Assembly (NCBI GenBank): GCA_964017235.1
Contig: OZ024936.1
Coordinates: forward strand, 56,533,028 to 56,597,027
Source: Sabellastarte sp. h YS-2021
Lineage: Eukaryota > Annelida > Polychaeta > Sabellida > Sabellidae
Length of the DNA: 64,000 nt
Reading direction: 5' to 3'
The position numbers were made by a program, and so were the translations under genes. Below the pieces are notes generated by a model. It did not search any database. It was given only the letters and a program-made list of their open reading frames with translations, and had not been told where the DNA came from. Positions 1 to 12,899 of the stretch are shown piece by piece. The first letter of the stretch is position 1. Each line of letters begins with the position of its first letter.

Positions 1-796
1 TGGGTATTTTCTTTTGCTCCATAATTGCTATTATTAATCAACAGCCTTGGTGGGTTGTGGGTAAATAGCTTATTTGAACAATATACCTGCACTTAGGAGG
101 TCATTTTTATGCACTTATAGCATCTAAAAGCCCCATAAGTTTGAGATTGTTACATTTAGTGCTGTTTTTTTTCTTTTAACTGTTCCATAAATACCAGAAG
201 TTTATATTCATCACTGGGTATTGACAGTCTGAGGTCAGGCAGAATACAAGCAAACTCTGTCTTGGGGCTCTTAGAAGGTCATATTTGGTCTCATTTTGTC
301 CTCTAACAGCCCCTGTATATGACTTGATCATAAAAAATCAATGACAGATTTTGTTTTTTTGTGACTTTCTAATATGTTAGCTTGGTCGCCCAAGGGCTTA
401 TTTGGGTATTTTCTGTTGCTCCATAATTGTCATTATTAAGGAACAGGCCTTGATGGGTTGTGGGTAAATAGCATATATGAACAATATACCTTCACTTAGG
501 AGGTCATTTTTAGCCCTCATATCATCTAACAGCCCCATCAGTTTGAGATTGTTAGATTGAGTGCTGGTTTGGTCTTTTAACTGTTCCATAAATACCAGAA
601 TAGTTAATATTCATCACTGGGTATTGGTAGTTTGAGGATAGGCAGAATACAAGCAAACTCTGTCTTGGGGCTCTTAGAAGGTCATATTTGGTCTCATTTT
701 GTCCTCTAACAGCCCCTGTATATGATTTGATCGTAAAAGGTCAATGACACCTTTTGTTTATTGGAGACTTTCTAATATGCTATCTTGCTTCCCTAG

Positions 797-1200
797 GGGC
801 TTATTTGGGTATTTTCTTTTGCTCCATAATTGCTATTATTAATCAATAGCCTTGGTGGGTTGTGGGTAAATAGCTTATTTGAACAATCTACCTGCACTTA
901 GGAGGTCATTTTTATGCACTTATAGCATCTAAAAGCCCCATAAGTTTGAGATTGTTACATTTAGTGCTGTTTTTTTTCTTTTAACTGTTCCATAAATACC
1001 AGAAGTTTATATTCATCACTGGGTATTGACAGTCTGAGGTCAGGCAGAATACAAGCAAACTCTGTCTTGGGGCTCTTAGAAGGTCATATTTGGTCTCATT
1101 TTGTCCTCTAACAGCCCCTGTATATGACTTGATCATAAAAAATCAATGACAGATTTTGTTTTTTTTTGTGACTTTCTAATATGTTAGCTTGGTCACCCAA
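797..1200. repeat. Representative class A satellite monomer
   Basis: Taking the conserved GGGCTTATTTGGG as the monomer start, class A is about 402-404 bp. Its marks are TGCTATTATTAATCAACAG after the opening segment, a cluster reading GCATCTAAAAGCCCC, and a run of eight to ten T after GTGCTG. It ends in a second T-run near TTTTGTGACTTTC. The phase is arbitrary because the repeat is circularly permutable. Confidence 0.9.
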
Positions 1201-1603
1201 GGGCTTATTTGGGTATTTTCTGTTGCTCCATAATTGTCATTATTAAGGAACAGGCCTTGATGGGTTGTGGGTAAATAGCATATATGAACAATATACCTTC
1301 ACTTAGGAGGTCATTTTTAGCCCTCATATCATCTAACAGCCCCATCAGTTTGAGATTGTTAGATTGAGTGCTGGTTTGGTCTTTTAACTGTTCCATAAAT
1401 ACCAGAATAGTTAATATTCATCACTGGGTATTGGTAGTTTGAGGATAGGCAGAATACAAGCAAACTCTGTCTTGGGGCTCTTAGAAGGTCATATTTGGTC
1501 TCATTTTGTCCTCTAACAGCCCCTGTATATGATTTGATCGTAAAAGGTCAATGACACCTTTTGTTTATTGGAGACTTTCTAATATGCTATCTTGCTTGCC
1601 TAG
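1201..1603. repeat. Representative class B satellite monomer
   Basis: Class B is about 403 bp and is clearly homologous to class A along its whole length. It differs by TGTCATTATTAAGGAACAGG in place of the class A ATTAATCAACAG segment, by GTGCTGGTTTGGTC in place of the T-run, by CAGAATAGTTAATATTC in place of CAGAAGTTTATATTC, and by TATTGGAGACTTTC near the end. In block 1 every B monomer lies between two A monomers. Confidence 0.9.
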
Positions 1604-4600
1604 GGGCTTATTTGGGTATTTTCTTTTGCTCCATAATTGCAATTATTAATCAACAGCCTTGGTGGGTTGTGGGTAAATAGCTTATTTGAACAATATACCT
1701 GCACTTAGGAGGTCATTTTTATGCACTTATAGCATCTAAAAGCCCCATAAGTTTGAGATTGTTACATTTAGTGCTGTTTTTTTTCTTTTAACTGTTCCAT
1801 AAATACCAGAAGTTTATATTCATCACTGGGTATTGACAGTCTGAGGTCAGGCAGAATACAAGCAAACTCTGTCTTGGGGCTCTTAGAAGGTCATATTTGG
1901 TCTCATTTTGTCCTCTAACAGCCCCTGTATATGACTTGATCATAAAAAATCAATGACAGATTTTGTTTTTTTGTGACTTTCTAATATGTTAGCTTGGTCA
2001 CCCAAGGGCTTATTTGGGTATTTTCTGTTGCTCCATAATTGTCATTATTAAGGAACAGGCCTTGATGGGTTGTGGGTAAATAGCATATATGAACAATATA
2101 CCTTCACTTAGGAGTTCATTTTTAGCCCTCATATCATCTAACAGCCCCATCAGTTTGAGATTGTTAGATTGAGTGCTGGTTTGGTCTTTTAACTGTTCCA
2201 TAAATACCAGAATAGTTAATATTCATCACTGGGTATTGGTAGTTTGAGGATAGGCAGAATACAAGCAAACTCTGTCTTGGGGCTCTTAGAAGGTCATATT
2301 TGGTCTCATTTTGTCCTCTAACAGCCCCTGTATATGATTTGATCGTAAAAGGTCAATGACACCTTTTGTTTATTGGAGACTTTCTAATATGCTATCTTGC
2401 TTGCCTAGGGGCTTATTTGGGTATTTTCTTTTGCTCCATAATTGCAATTATTAATCAACAGCCTTGGTGGGTTGTGGGTAAATAGCTTATTTGAACAATA
2501 TACCTGCACTTAGGAGGTCATTTTTATGCACTTATAGCATCTAAAAGCCCCATAAGTTTGAGATTGTTACATTTAGTGCTGTTTTTTTTCTTTTAACTGT
2601 TCCATAAATACCAGAAGTTTATATTCATCACTGGGTATTGACAGTCTGAGGTCAGGCAGAATACAAGCAAACTCTGTCTTGGGGCTCTTAGAAGGTCATA
2701 TTTGGTCTCATTTTGTCCTCTAACAGCCCCTGTATATGACTTGATCATAAAAAATCAATGACAGATTTTGTTTTTTTGTGACTTTCTAATATGTTAGCTT
2801 GGTCACCCAAGGGCTTATTTGGGTATTTTCTGTTGCTCCATAATTGTCATTATTAAGGAACAGGCCTTGATGGGTTGTGGGTAAATAGCATATATGAACA
2901 ATATACCTTCACTTAGGAGGTCATTTTTAGCCCTCATATCATCTAACAGCCCCATCAGTTTGAGATTGTTAGATTGAGTGCTGGTTTGGTCTTTTAACTG
3001 TTCCATAAATACCAGAATAGTTAATATTCATCACTGGGTATTGGTAGTTTGAGGATAGGCAGAATACAAGCAAACTCTGTCTTGGGGCTCTTAGAAGGTC
3101 ATATTTGGTCTCATTTTGTCCTCTAACAGCCCCTGTATATGATTTGATCGTAAAAGGTCAATGACACCTTTTGTTTATTGGAGACTTTCTAATATGCTAT
3201 CTTGCTTGCCTAGGGGCTTATTTGGGTATTTTCTTTTGCTCCATAATTGCTATTATTAATCAACAGCCTTGGTGGGTTGTGGGTAAATAGCTTATTTGAA
3301 CAATATACCTGCACTTAGGAGGTCATTTTTATGCACTTATAGCATCTAAAAGCCCCATAAGTTTGAGATTGTTACATTTAGTGCTGTTTTTTTTCTTTTA
3401 ACTGTTCCATAAATACCAGAAGTTTATATTCATCACTGGGTATTGACAGTCTGAGGTCAGGCAGAATACAAGCAAACTCTGTCTTGGGGCTCTTAGAAGG
3501 TCATATTTGGTCTCATTTTGTCCTCTAACAGCCCCTGTATATGACTTGATCATAAAAAATCAATGACAGATTTTGTTTTTTTGTGACTTTCTAATATGTT
3601 AGCTTGGTCGCCCAAGGGCTTATTTGGGTATTTTCTGTTGCTCCATAATTGTCATTATTAAGGAACAGGCCTTGATGGGTTGTGGGTAAATAGCATATAT
3701 GAACAATATACCTTCACTTAGGAGTTCATTTTTAGCCCTCATATCATCTAACAGCCCCATCAGTTTGAGATTGTTAGATTGAGTGCTGGTTTGGTCTTTT
3801 AACTGTTCCATAAATACCAGAATAGTTAATATTCATCACTGGGTATTGGTAGTTTGAGGATAGGCAGAATACAAGCAAACTCTGTCTTGGGGCTCTTAGA
3901 AGGTCATATTTGGTCTCATTTTGTCCTCTAACAGCCCCTGTATATGATTTGATCGTAAAAGGTCAATGACACCTTTTGTTTATTGGAGACTTTCTAATAT
4001 GCTATCTTGCTTGCCTAGGGGCTTATTTGGGTATTTTCTTTTGCTCCATAATTGCTATTATTAATCAACAGCCTTGGTGGGTTGTGGGTAAATAGCTTAT
4101 TTGAACAATATACCTGCACTTAGGAGGTCATTTTTATGCACTTATAGCATCTAAAAGCCCCATAAGTTTGAGATTGTTACATTTAGTGCTGTTTTTTTTT
4201 CTTTTAACTGTTCCATGAATACCAGAAGTTTATATTCATCACTGGGTATTGACAGTCTGAGGTCAGGCAGAATACAAGCAAACTCTGTCTTGGGGCTCTT
4301 AGAAGGTCATATTTGGTCTCATTTTGTCCTCTAACAGCCCCTGTATATGACTTGATCATAAAAAATCAATGACAGATTTTGTTTTTTTGTGACTTTCTAA
4401 TATGTTAGCTTCTTCGCACAAGGGCTTATTTGGGTATTTTCTGTTGCTCCATAATTGTCATTATTAAGGAACAGGCCTTGATGGGTTGTGGGTAAATAGT
4501 ATATATGAACAATATACCTTCACTTAGGAGGTCATTTTTAGCCCTCATATCATCTAACAGCCCCATCAGTTTGAGATTGTTAGATTGAGTGCTGGTTTGG

Positions 4601-7600
4601 TCTTTTAACTGTTCCATAAATACCAGAATAGTTAATATTCATCACTGGGTATTGGTAGTTTGAGGATAGGCAGAATACAAGCAAACTCTGTCTTGGGGCT
4701 CTTAGAAGGTCATATTTGGTCTCATTTTGTCCTCTAACAGCCCCTGTATATGATTTGATCGTAAAAGGTCAATGACACCTTTTGTTTATTGGAGACTTTC
4801 TAATATGCTATCTTGCTTGCCTAGGGGCTTATTTGGGTATTTTCTTTTGCTCCATAATTGCAATTATTAATCAACAGCCTTGGTGGGTTGTGGGTAAATA
4901 GCTTATTTGAACAATATACCTGCACTTAGGAGGTCATTTTTATGCACTTATAGCATCTAAAAGCCCCATAAGTTTGAGATTGTTACATTTAGTGCTGTTT
5001 TTTTTCTTTTAACTGTTCCATAAATACCAGAAGTTTATATTCATCACTGGGTATTGACAGTCTGAGGTCAGGCAGAATACAAGCAAACTCTGTCTTGGGG
5101 CTCTTAGAAGGTCATATTTGGTCTCATTTTGTCCTCTAACAGCCCCTGTATATGACTTGATCATAAAAAATCAATGACAGATTTTGTTTTTTTGTGACTT
5201 TCTAATATGTTAGCTTGGTCACCCAAGGGCTTATTTGGGTATTTTCTGTTGCTCCATAATTGTCATTATTAAGGAACAGGCCTTGATGGGTTGTGGGTAA
5301 ATAGCATATATGAACAATATACCTTCACTTAGGAGGTCATTTTTAGCCCTCATATCATCTAACAGCCCCATCAGTTTGAGATTGTTAGATTGAGTGCTGG
5401 TTTGGTCTTTTAACTGTTCCATAAATACCAGAATAGTTAATATTCATCACTGGGTATTGGTAGTTTGAGGATAGGCAGAATACAAGCAAACTCTGTCTTG
5501 GGGCTCTTAGAAGGTCATATTTGGTCTCATTTTGTCCTCTAACAGCCCCTGTATATGATTTGATCGTAAAAGGTCAATGACACCTTTTGTTTATTGGAGA
5601 CTTTCTAATATGCTATCTTGCTTGCCTAGGGGCTTATTTGGGTATTTTCTTTTGCTCCATAATTGCTATTATTAATCAACAGCCTTGGTGGGTTGTGGGT
5701 AAATAGCTTATTTGAACAATATACCTGCACTTAGGAGGTCATTTTTATGCACTTATAGCATCTAAAAGCCCCATAAGTTTGAGATTGTTACATTTAGTGC
5801 TGTTTTTTTTTCTTTTAACTGTTCCATGAATACCAGAAGTTTATATTCATCACTGGGTATTGACAGTCTGAGGTCAGGCAGAATACAAGCAAACTCTGTC
5901 TTGGGGCTCTTAGAAGGTCATATTTGGTCTCATTTTGTCCTCTAACAGCCCCTGTATATGACTTGATCATAAAAAATCAATGACAGATTTTGTTTTTTTG
6001 TGACTTTCTAATATGTTAGCTTCTTCGCACAAGGGCTTATTTGGGTATTTTCTGTTGCTCCATAATTGTCATTATTAAGGAACAGGCCTTGATGGGTTGT
6101 GGGTAAATAGTATATATGAACAATATACCTTCACTTAGGAGGTCATTTTTAGCCCTCATATCATCTAACAGCCCCATCAGTTTGAGATTGTTAGATTGAG
6201 TGCTGGTTTGGTCTTTTAACTGTTCCATAAATACCAGAATAGTTAATATTCATCACTGGGTATTGGTAGTTTGAGGATAGGCAGAATACAAGCAAACTCT
6301 GTCTTGGGGCTCTTAGAAGGTCATATTTGGTCTCATTTTGTCCTCTAACAGCCCCTGTATATGATTTGATCGTAAAAGGTCAATGACACCTTTTGTTTAT
6401 TGGAGACTTTCTAATATGCTATCTTGCTTGCCTAGGGGCTTATTTGGGTATTTTCTTTTGCTCCATAATTGCAATTATTAATCAACAGCCTTGGTGGGTT
6501 GTGGGTAAATAGCTTATTTGAACAATATACCTGCACTTAGGAGGTCATTTTTATGCACTTATAGCATCTAAAAGCCCCATAAGTTTGAGATTGTTACATT
6601 TAGTGCTGTTTTTTTTCTTTTAACTGTTCCATAAATACCAGAAGTTTATATTCATCACTGGGTATTGACAGTCTGAGGTCAGGCAGAATACAAGCAAACT
6701 CTGTCTTGGGGCTCTTAGAAGGTCATATTTGGTCTCATTTTGTCCTCTAACAGCCCCTGTATATGACTTGATCATAAAAAATCAATGACAGATTTTGTTT
6801 TTTTGTGACTTTCTAATATGTTAGCTTGGTCACCCAAGGGCTTATTTGGGTATTTTCTGTTGCTCCATAATTGTCATTATTAAGGAACAGGCCTTGATGG
6901 GTTGTGGGTAAATAGCATATATGAACAATATACCTTCACTTAGGAGGTCATTTTTAGCCCTCATATCATCTAACAGCCCCATCAGTTTGAGATTGTTAGA
7001 TTGAGTGCTGGTTTGGTCTTTTAACTGTTCCATAAATACCAGAATAGTTAATATTCATCACTGGGTATTGGTAGTTTGAGGATAGGCAGAATACAAGCAA
7101 ACTCTGTCTTGGGGCTCTTAGAAGGTCATATTTGGTCTCATTATGTCCTCTAACAGCCCCTGTATATGATTTGATCGTAAAAGGTCAATGACACCTTTTG
7201 TTTATTGGAGACTTTCTAATATGCTATCTTGCTTGCCTAGGGGCTTATTTGGGTATTTTCTTTTGCTCCATAATTGCTATTATTAATCAACAGCCTTGGT
7301 GGGTTGTGGGTAAATAGCTTATTTGAACAATATACCTGCACTTAGGAGGTCATTTTTATGCACTTATAGCATCTAAAAGCCCCATAAGTTTGAGATTGTT
7401 ACATTTAGTGCTGTTTTTTTTCTTTTAACTGTTCCATAAATACCAGAAGTTTATATTCATCACTGGGTATTGACAGTCTGAGGTCAGGCAGAATACAAGC
7501 AAACTCTGTCTTGGGGCTCTTAGAAGGTCATATTTGGTCTCATTTTGTCCTCTAACAGCCCCTGTATATGACTTGATCATAAAAAATCAATGACAGATTT

Positions 7601-8859
7601 TGTTTTTTGTGACTTTCTAATATGTTAGCTTGGTCGCCCAAGGGCTTATTTGGGTATTTTCTGTTGCTCCATAATTGTCATTATTAAGGAACAGGCCTTG
7701 ATGGGTTGTGGGTAAATAGCATATATGAACAATATACCTTCACTTAGGAGTTCATTTTTAGCCCTCATATCATCTAACAGCCCCATCAGTTTGAGATTGT
7801 TAGATTGAGTGCTGGTTTGGTCTTTTAACTGTTCCATAAATACCAGAATAGTTAATATTCATCACTGGGTATTGGTAGTTTGAGGATAGGCAGAATACAA
7901 GCAAACTCTGTCTTGGGGCTCTTAGAAGGTCATATTTGGTCTCATTTTGTCCTCTAACAGCCCCTGTATATGATTTGATCGTAAAAGGTCAATGACACCT
8001 TTTGTTTATTGGAGACTTTCTAATATGCTATCTTGCTTGCCTAGGGGCTTATTTGGGTATTTTCTTTTGCTCCATAATTGCTATTATTAATCAACAGCCT
8101 TGGTGGGTTGTGGGTAAATAGCTTATTTGAACAATATACCTGCACTTAGGAGGTCATTTTTATGCACTTATAGCATCTAAAAGCCCCATAAGTTTGAGAT
8201 TGTTACATTTAGTGCTGGTTTTTTTTCTTTTAACTGTTCCATGAATACCAGAAGTTTATATTCATCACTGGGTATTGACAGTCTGAGGTCAGGCAGAATA
8301 CAAGCAAACTCTGTCTTGGGGCTCTTAGAAGGTCATATTTGGTCTCATTTTGTCCTCTAACAGCCCCTGTATATGACTTGATCATAAAAAATCAATGACA
8401 GATTTTGTTTTTTTGTGACTTTCTAATATGTTAGCTTGGTCGCCCAAGGGCTTATTTGGGTATTTTCTGTTGCTCCATAATTGTCATTATTAAGGAACAG
8501 GCCTTGATGGGTTGTGGGTAAATAGTATATATGAACAATATACCTTCACTTAGGAGGTCATTTTTAGCCCTCATATCATCTAACAGCCCCATCAGTTTGA
8601 GATTGTTAGATTGAGTGCTGGTTTGGTCTTTTAACTGTTCCATAAATACCAGAATAGTTAATATTCATCACTGGGTATTGGTAGTTTGAGGATAGGCAGA
8701 ATACAAGCAAACTCTGTCTTGGGGCTCTTAGAAGGTCATATTTGGTCTCATTTTGTCCTCTAACAGCCCCTGTATATGATTTGATCGTAAAAGGTCAATG
8801 ACACCTTTTGTTTATTGGAGACTTTCTAATATGCTATCTTGCTTGCCTAGGGGCTTATT

Positions 8860-11800
8860 TGGGTATTTTCTTTTGCTCCATAATTGCTATTATTAATCAA
8901 CAGCCTTGGTGGGTTGTGGGTAAATAGCTTATTTGAACAATATACCTGCACTTAGGAGGTCATTTTTATGCACTTATAGCATCTAAAAGCCCCATAAGTT
9001 TGAGATTGTTACATTTAGTGCTGTTTTTTTTTCTTTTAACTGTTCCATAAATACCAGAAGTTTATATTCATCACTGGGTATTGACAGTCTGAGGTCAGGC
9101 AGAATACAAGCAAACTCTGTCTTGGGGCTCTTAGAAGGTCATATTTGGTCTCATTTGTCCTCTAAAAGCCCCTGTATATGCCTTAATCATAAAAAATCAA
9201 TGACAGCTTTTGTTTTTTTGTGACTTTCTAATATGTTAGCTTCTTCGCCCAAGGGCTTATTTGGGTATTTTCTGTTGCTCCATAATTGTCATTATTAAGG
9301 AACAGGCCTTGATGGGTTGTGGTTAAATGGCATATATGAACAATATACCTTCACTTAGGAGGTCATTTTTAGCCCTCATATCATCTAACAGCCCCCATCA
9401 GTTTGAGATTGTTAGATTGAGTGCTGGTTTGGTCTTTTAACTGTTCCATAAATACCAGAATAGTTAATATTCATCACTGGGTATTGGTAGTTTGAGGATA
9501 GGCAGAATACAAGCAACCTCTGTCTTGGGGCTCTTAGAAGGTCATATTTGGTCTCATTTTGTCCTCTAACAGCCCCTGTATATGATTTGATCGTAAAAGG
9601 TCAATGACACCTTTTGTTTATTGGAGACTTTCTAATATGCTATCTTGCTTGCCTAGGGGCTTATTTGGGTATTTTCTTTTGCTCCATAATTGCTATTATT
9701 AATCAACAGCCTTGGTGGGTTGTGGGTAAATAGCTTATTTGAACAATATACCTGCACTTAGGAGGTCATTTTTATGCACTTATAGCATCTAAAAGCCCCA
9801 TAAGTTTGAGATTGTTACATTTAGTGCTGTTTTTTTTTCTTTTAACTGTTCCATAAATACCAGAAGTTTATATTCATCACTGGGTATTGACAGTCTGAGG
9901 TCAGGCAGAATACAAGCAAACTCTGTCTTGGGGCTCTTAGAAGGTCATATTTGGTCTCATTTTGTCCTCTAACAGCCCCTGTATATGACTTGATCATAAA
10001 AAATCAATGACAGATTTTCTTTTTTTGTGACTTTCTAATATGTTAGCTTGGTCGCCCAAGGGCTTATTTGGGTATTTTCTGTTGCTCCATAATTGTCATT
10101 ATTAAGGAACAGGCCTTGATGGGTTGTGGGTAAATAGTATATATGAACAATATACCTTCACTTAGGAGGTCATTTTTAGCCCTCATATCATCTAACAGCC
10201 CCATCAGTTTGAGATTGTTAGATTGAGTGCTGGTTTGGTCTTTTAACTGTTCCATAAATACCAGAATAGTTAATATTCATCACTGGGTATTGGTAGTTTG
10301 AGGATAGGCAGAATACAAGCAAACTCTGTCTTGGGGCTCTTAGAAGGTCATATTTGGTCTCATTTTGTCCTCTAACAGCCCCTGTATATGATTTGATCGT
10401 AAAAGGTCAATGACACCTTTTGTTTATTGGAGACTTTCTAATATGCTATCTTGCTTGCCTAGGGGCTTATTTGGGTATTTTCTTTTGCTCCATAATTGCT
10501 ATTATTAATCAACAGCCTTGGTGGGTTGTGGGTAAATAGCTTATTTGAACAATATACCTGCACTTAGGAGGTCATTTTTATGCACTTATAGCATCTAAAA
10601 GCCCCATCACTTTGAGATTGTTACATTTAGTGCTGTTTTTTTTTTCTTTTAACTATTCCATAAATACCAGAAGTTTATATTCATCACTGGGTATTGACAG
10701 TCTGAGGTCAGGCAGAATACAAGCAAACTCTGTCTTGGGGCTCTTAGAAGGTCATATTTGGTCTCATTTGTCCTCTAAAAGCCCCTGTATATGCCTTAAT
10801 CATAAAAAATCAATGACAGCTTTTGTTTTTTTGTGACTTTCTAATATGTTAGCTTCTTCGCCCAAGGGCTTATTTGGGTATTTTCTGTTGCTCCATAATT
10901 GTCATTATTAAGGAACAGGCCTTGATGGGTTGTGGTTAAATGGCATATATGAACAATATACCTTCACTTAGGAGGTCATTTTTAGCCCTCATATCATCTA
11001 ACAGCCCCCATCAGTTTGAGATTGTTAGATTGAGTGCTGGTTTGGTCTTTTAACTGTTCCATAAATACCAGAATAGTTAATATTCATCACTGGGTATTGG
11101 TAGTTTGAGGATAGGCAGAATACAAGCAACCTCTGTCTTGGGGCTCTTAGAAGGTCATATTTGGTCTCATTTTGTCCTCTAACAGCCCCTGTATATGATT
11201 TGATCGTAAAAGGTCAATGACACCTTTTGTTTATTGGAGACTTTCTAATATGCTATCTTGCTTGCCTAGGGGCTTATTTGGGTATTTTCTTTTGCTCCAT
11301 AATTGCTATTATTAATCAACAGCCTTGGTGGGTTGTGGGTAAATAGCTTATTTGAACAATATACCTGCACTTAGGAGGTCATTTTTATGCACTTATAGCA
11401 TCTAAAAGCCCCATAAGTTTGAGATTGTTACATTTAGTGCTGTTTTTTTTTCTTTTAACTGTTCCATAAATACCAGAAGTTTATATTCATCACTGGGTAT
11501 TGACAGTCTGAGGTCAGGCAGAATACAAGCAAACTCTGTCTTGGGGCTCTTAGAAGGTCATATTTGGTCTCATTTTGTCCTCTAACAGCCCCTGTATATG
11601 ACTTGATCATAAAAAATCAATGACAGATTTTCTTTTTTTGTGACTTTCTAATATGTTAGCTTGGTCGCCCAAGGGCTTATTTGGGTATTTTCTGTTGCTC
11701 CATAATTGTCATTATTAAGGAACAGGCCTTGATGGGTTGTGGGTAAATAGTATATATGAACAATATACCTTCACTTAGGAGGTCATTTTTAGCCCTCATA

Positions 11801-12080
11801 TCATCTAACAGCCCCATCAGTTTGAGATTGTTAGATTGAGTGCTGGTTTGGTCTTTTAACTGTTCCATAAATACCAGAATAGTTAATATTCATCACTGGG
11901 TATTGGTAGTTTGAGGATAGGCAGAATACAAGCAAACTCTGTCTTGGGGCTCTTAGAAGGTCATATTTGGTCTCATTTTGTCCTCTAACAGCCCCTGTAT
12001 ATGATTTGATCGTAAAAGGTCAATGACACCTTTTGTTTATTGGAGACTTTCTAATATGCTATCTTGCTTGCCTAGGGGCT
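8860..12080. repeat. Tetramer (about 1.61-kb) variant inside block 1
   Basis: Shared private variants recur one tetramer apart. Examples are a one-base-short GGTCTCATTTGTCC at about 9,151 and 10,764, a B-monomer insertion giving CAGCCCCCATCAG at about 9,390 and 11,003, and GATTTTCTTTTTTTG at about 10,014 and 11,628. The step is about 1,613 bp, which is two 805-bp dimers. This shows a recent amplification step of four monomers laid over the dimer structure. Confidence 0.8.
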
Positions 12081-12899
12081 TATTTGGGTATTTTCTTTTG
12101 CTCCATAATTGCTATTATTAATCAACAGCCTTGGTGGGTTGTGGGTAAATAGCTTATTTGAACAATATACCTGCACTTAGGAGGTCATTTTTATGCACTT
12201 ATAGCATCTAAAAGCCCCATCACTTTGAGATTGTTACATTTAGTGCTGTTTTTTTTTTCTTTTAACTATTCCATAAATACCAGAAGTTTATATTCATCAC
12301 TGGGTATTGACAGTCTGAGGTCAGGCAGAATACAAGCAAACTCTGTCTTGGGGCTCTTAGAAGGTCATATTTGGTCTCATTTTGTCCTCTAAAAGCCCCT
12401 GTATATGCCTTAATCATAAAAAATCAATGACAGCTTTTGTTTTTTTGTGACTTTCTAATATGTTAGCTTCTTCGCCCAAGGGCTTATTTGGGTATTTTCT
12501 GTTGCTCCATAATTGTCATTATTAAGGAACAGGCCTTGATGGGTTGTGGGTAAATGGCATATATGAACAATATACCTTCACTTAGGAGGTAATTTTTAGC
12601 CCTCATATCATCTAACAGCCCCCATCAGTTTTAGATTGTTAGATTGAGTGCTGGTTTGGTCTTTTAACTGTTCCATAAATACCAGAATAGTTAATATTCA
12701 TCACTGGGTATTGGTAGTTTGAGGATAGGCAGAATACAAGCAACCTCTGTCTTGGGGCTCTTAGAAGGTCATATTTGGTCTCATTTTGTCCTCTAACAGC
12801 CCCTGTATATGATTTGATCGTAAAAGGTCAATGACACCTTTTGTTTATTGGAGACTTTCTAATATGCTATCTTGCTTGCCTAGGGGCTTATTTGGGTAT

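Noticed and set aside
398..589. A 63-codon minus-strand ORF that recurs in most class B monomers, and an overlapping 60-codon ORF
   Set aside because: The two ORFs read the same DNA in different frames. Class A monomers do not keep them open, and several B monomers destroy them by a one-base insertion (for example near 9,390). Conservation follows satellite homogenisation rather than coding constraint. I see no start context or domain.
10612..10836. A 74-codon plus-strand ORF within satellite block 1
   Set aside because: It lies wholly in a class A monomer and arises from private variants. Nothing in its composition suggests a protein.
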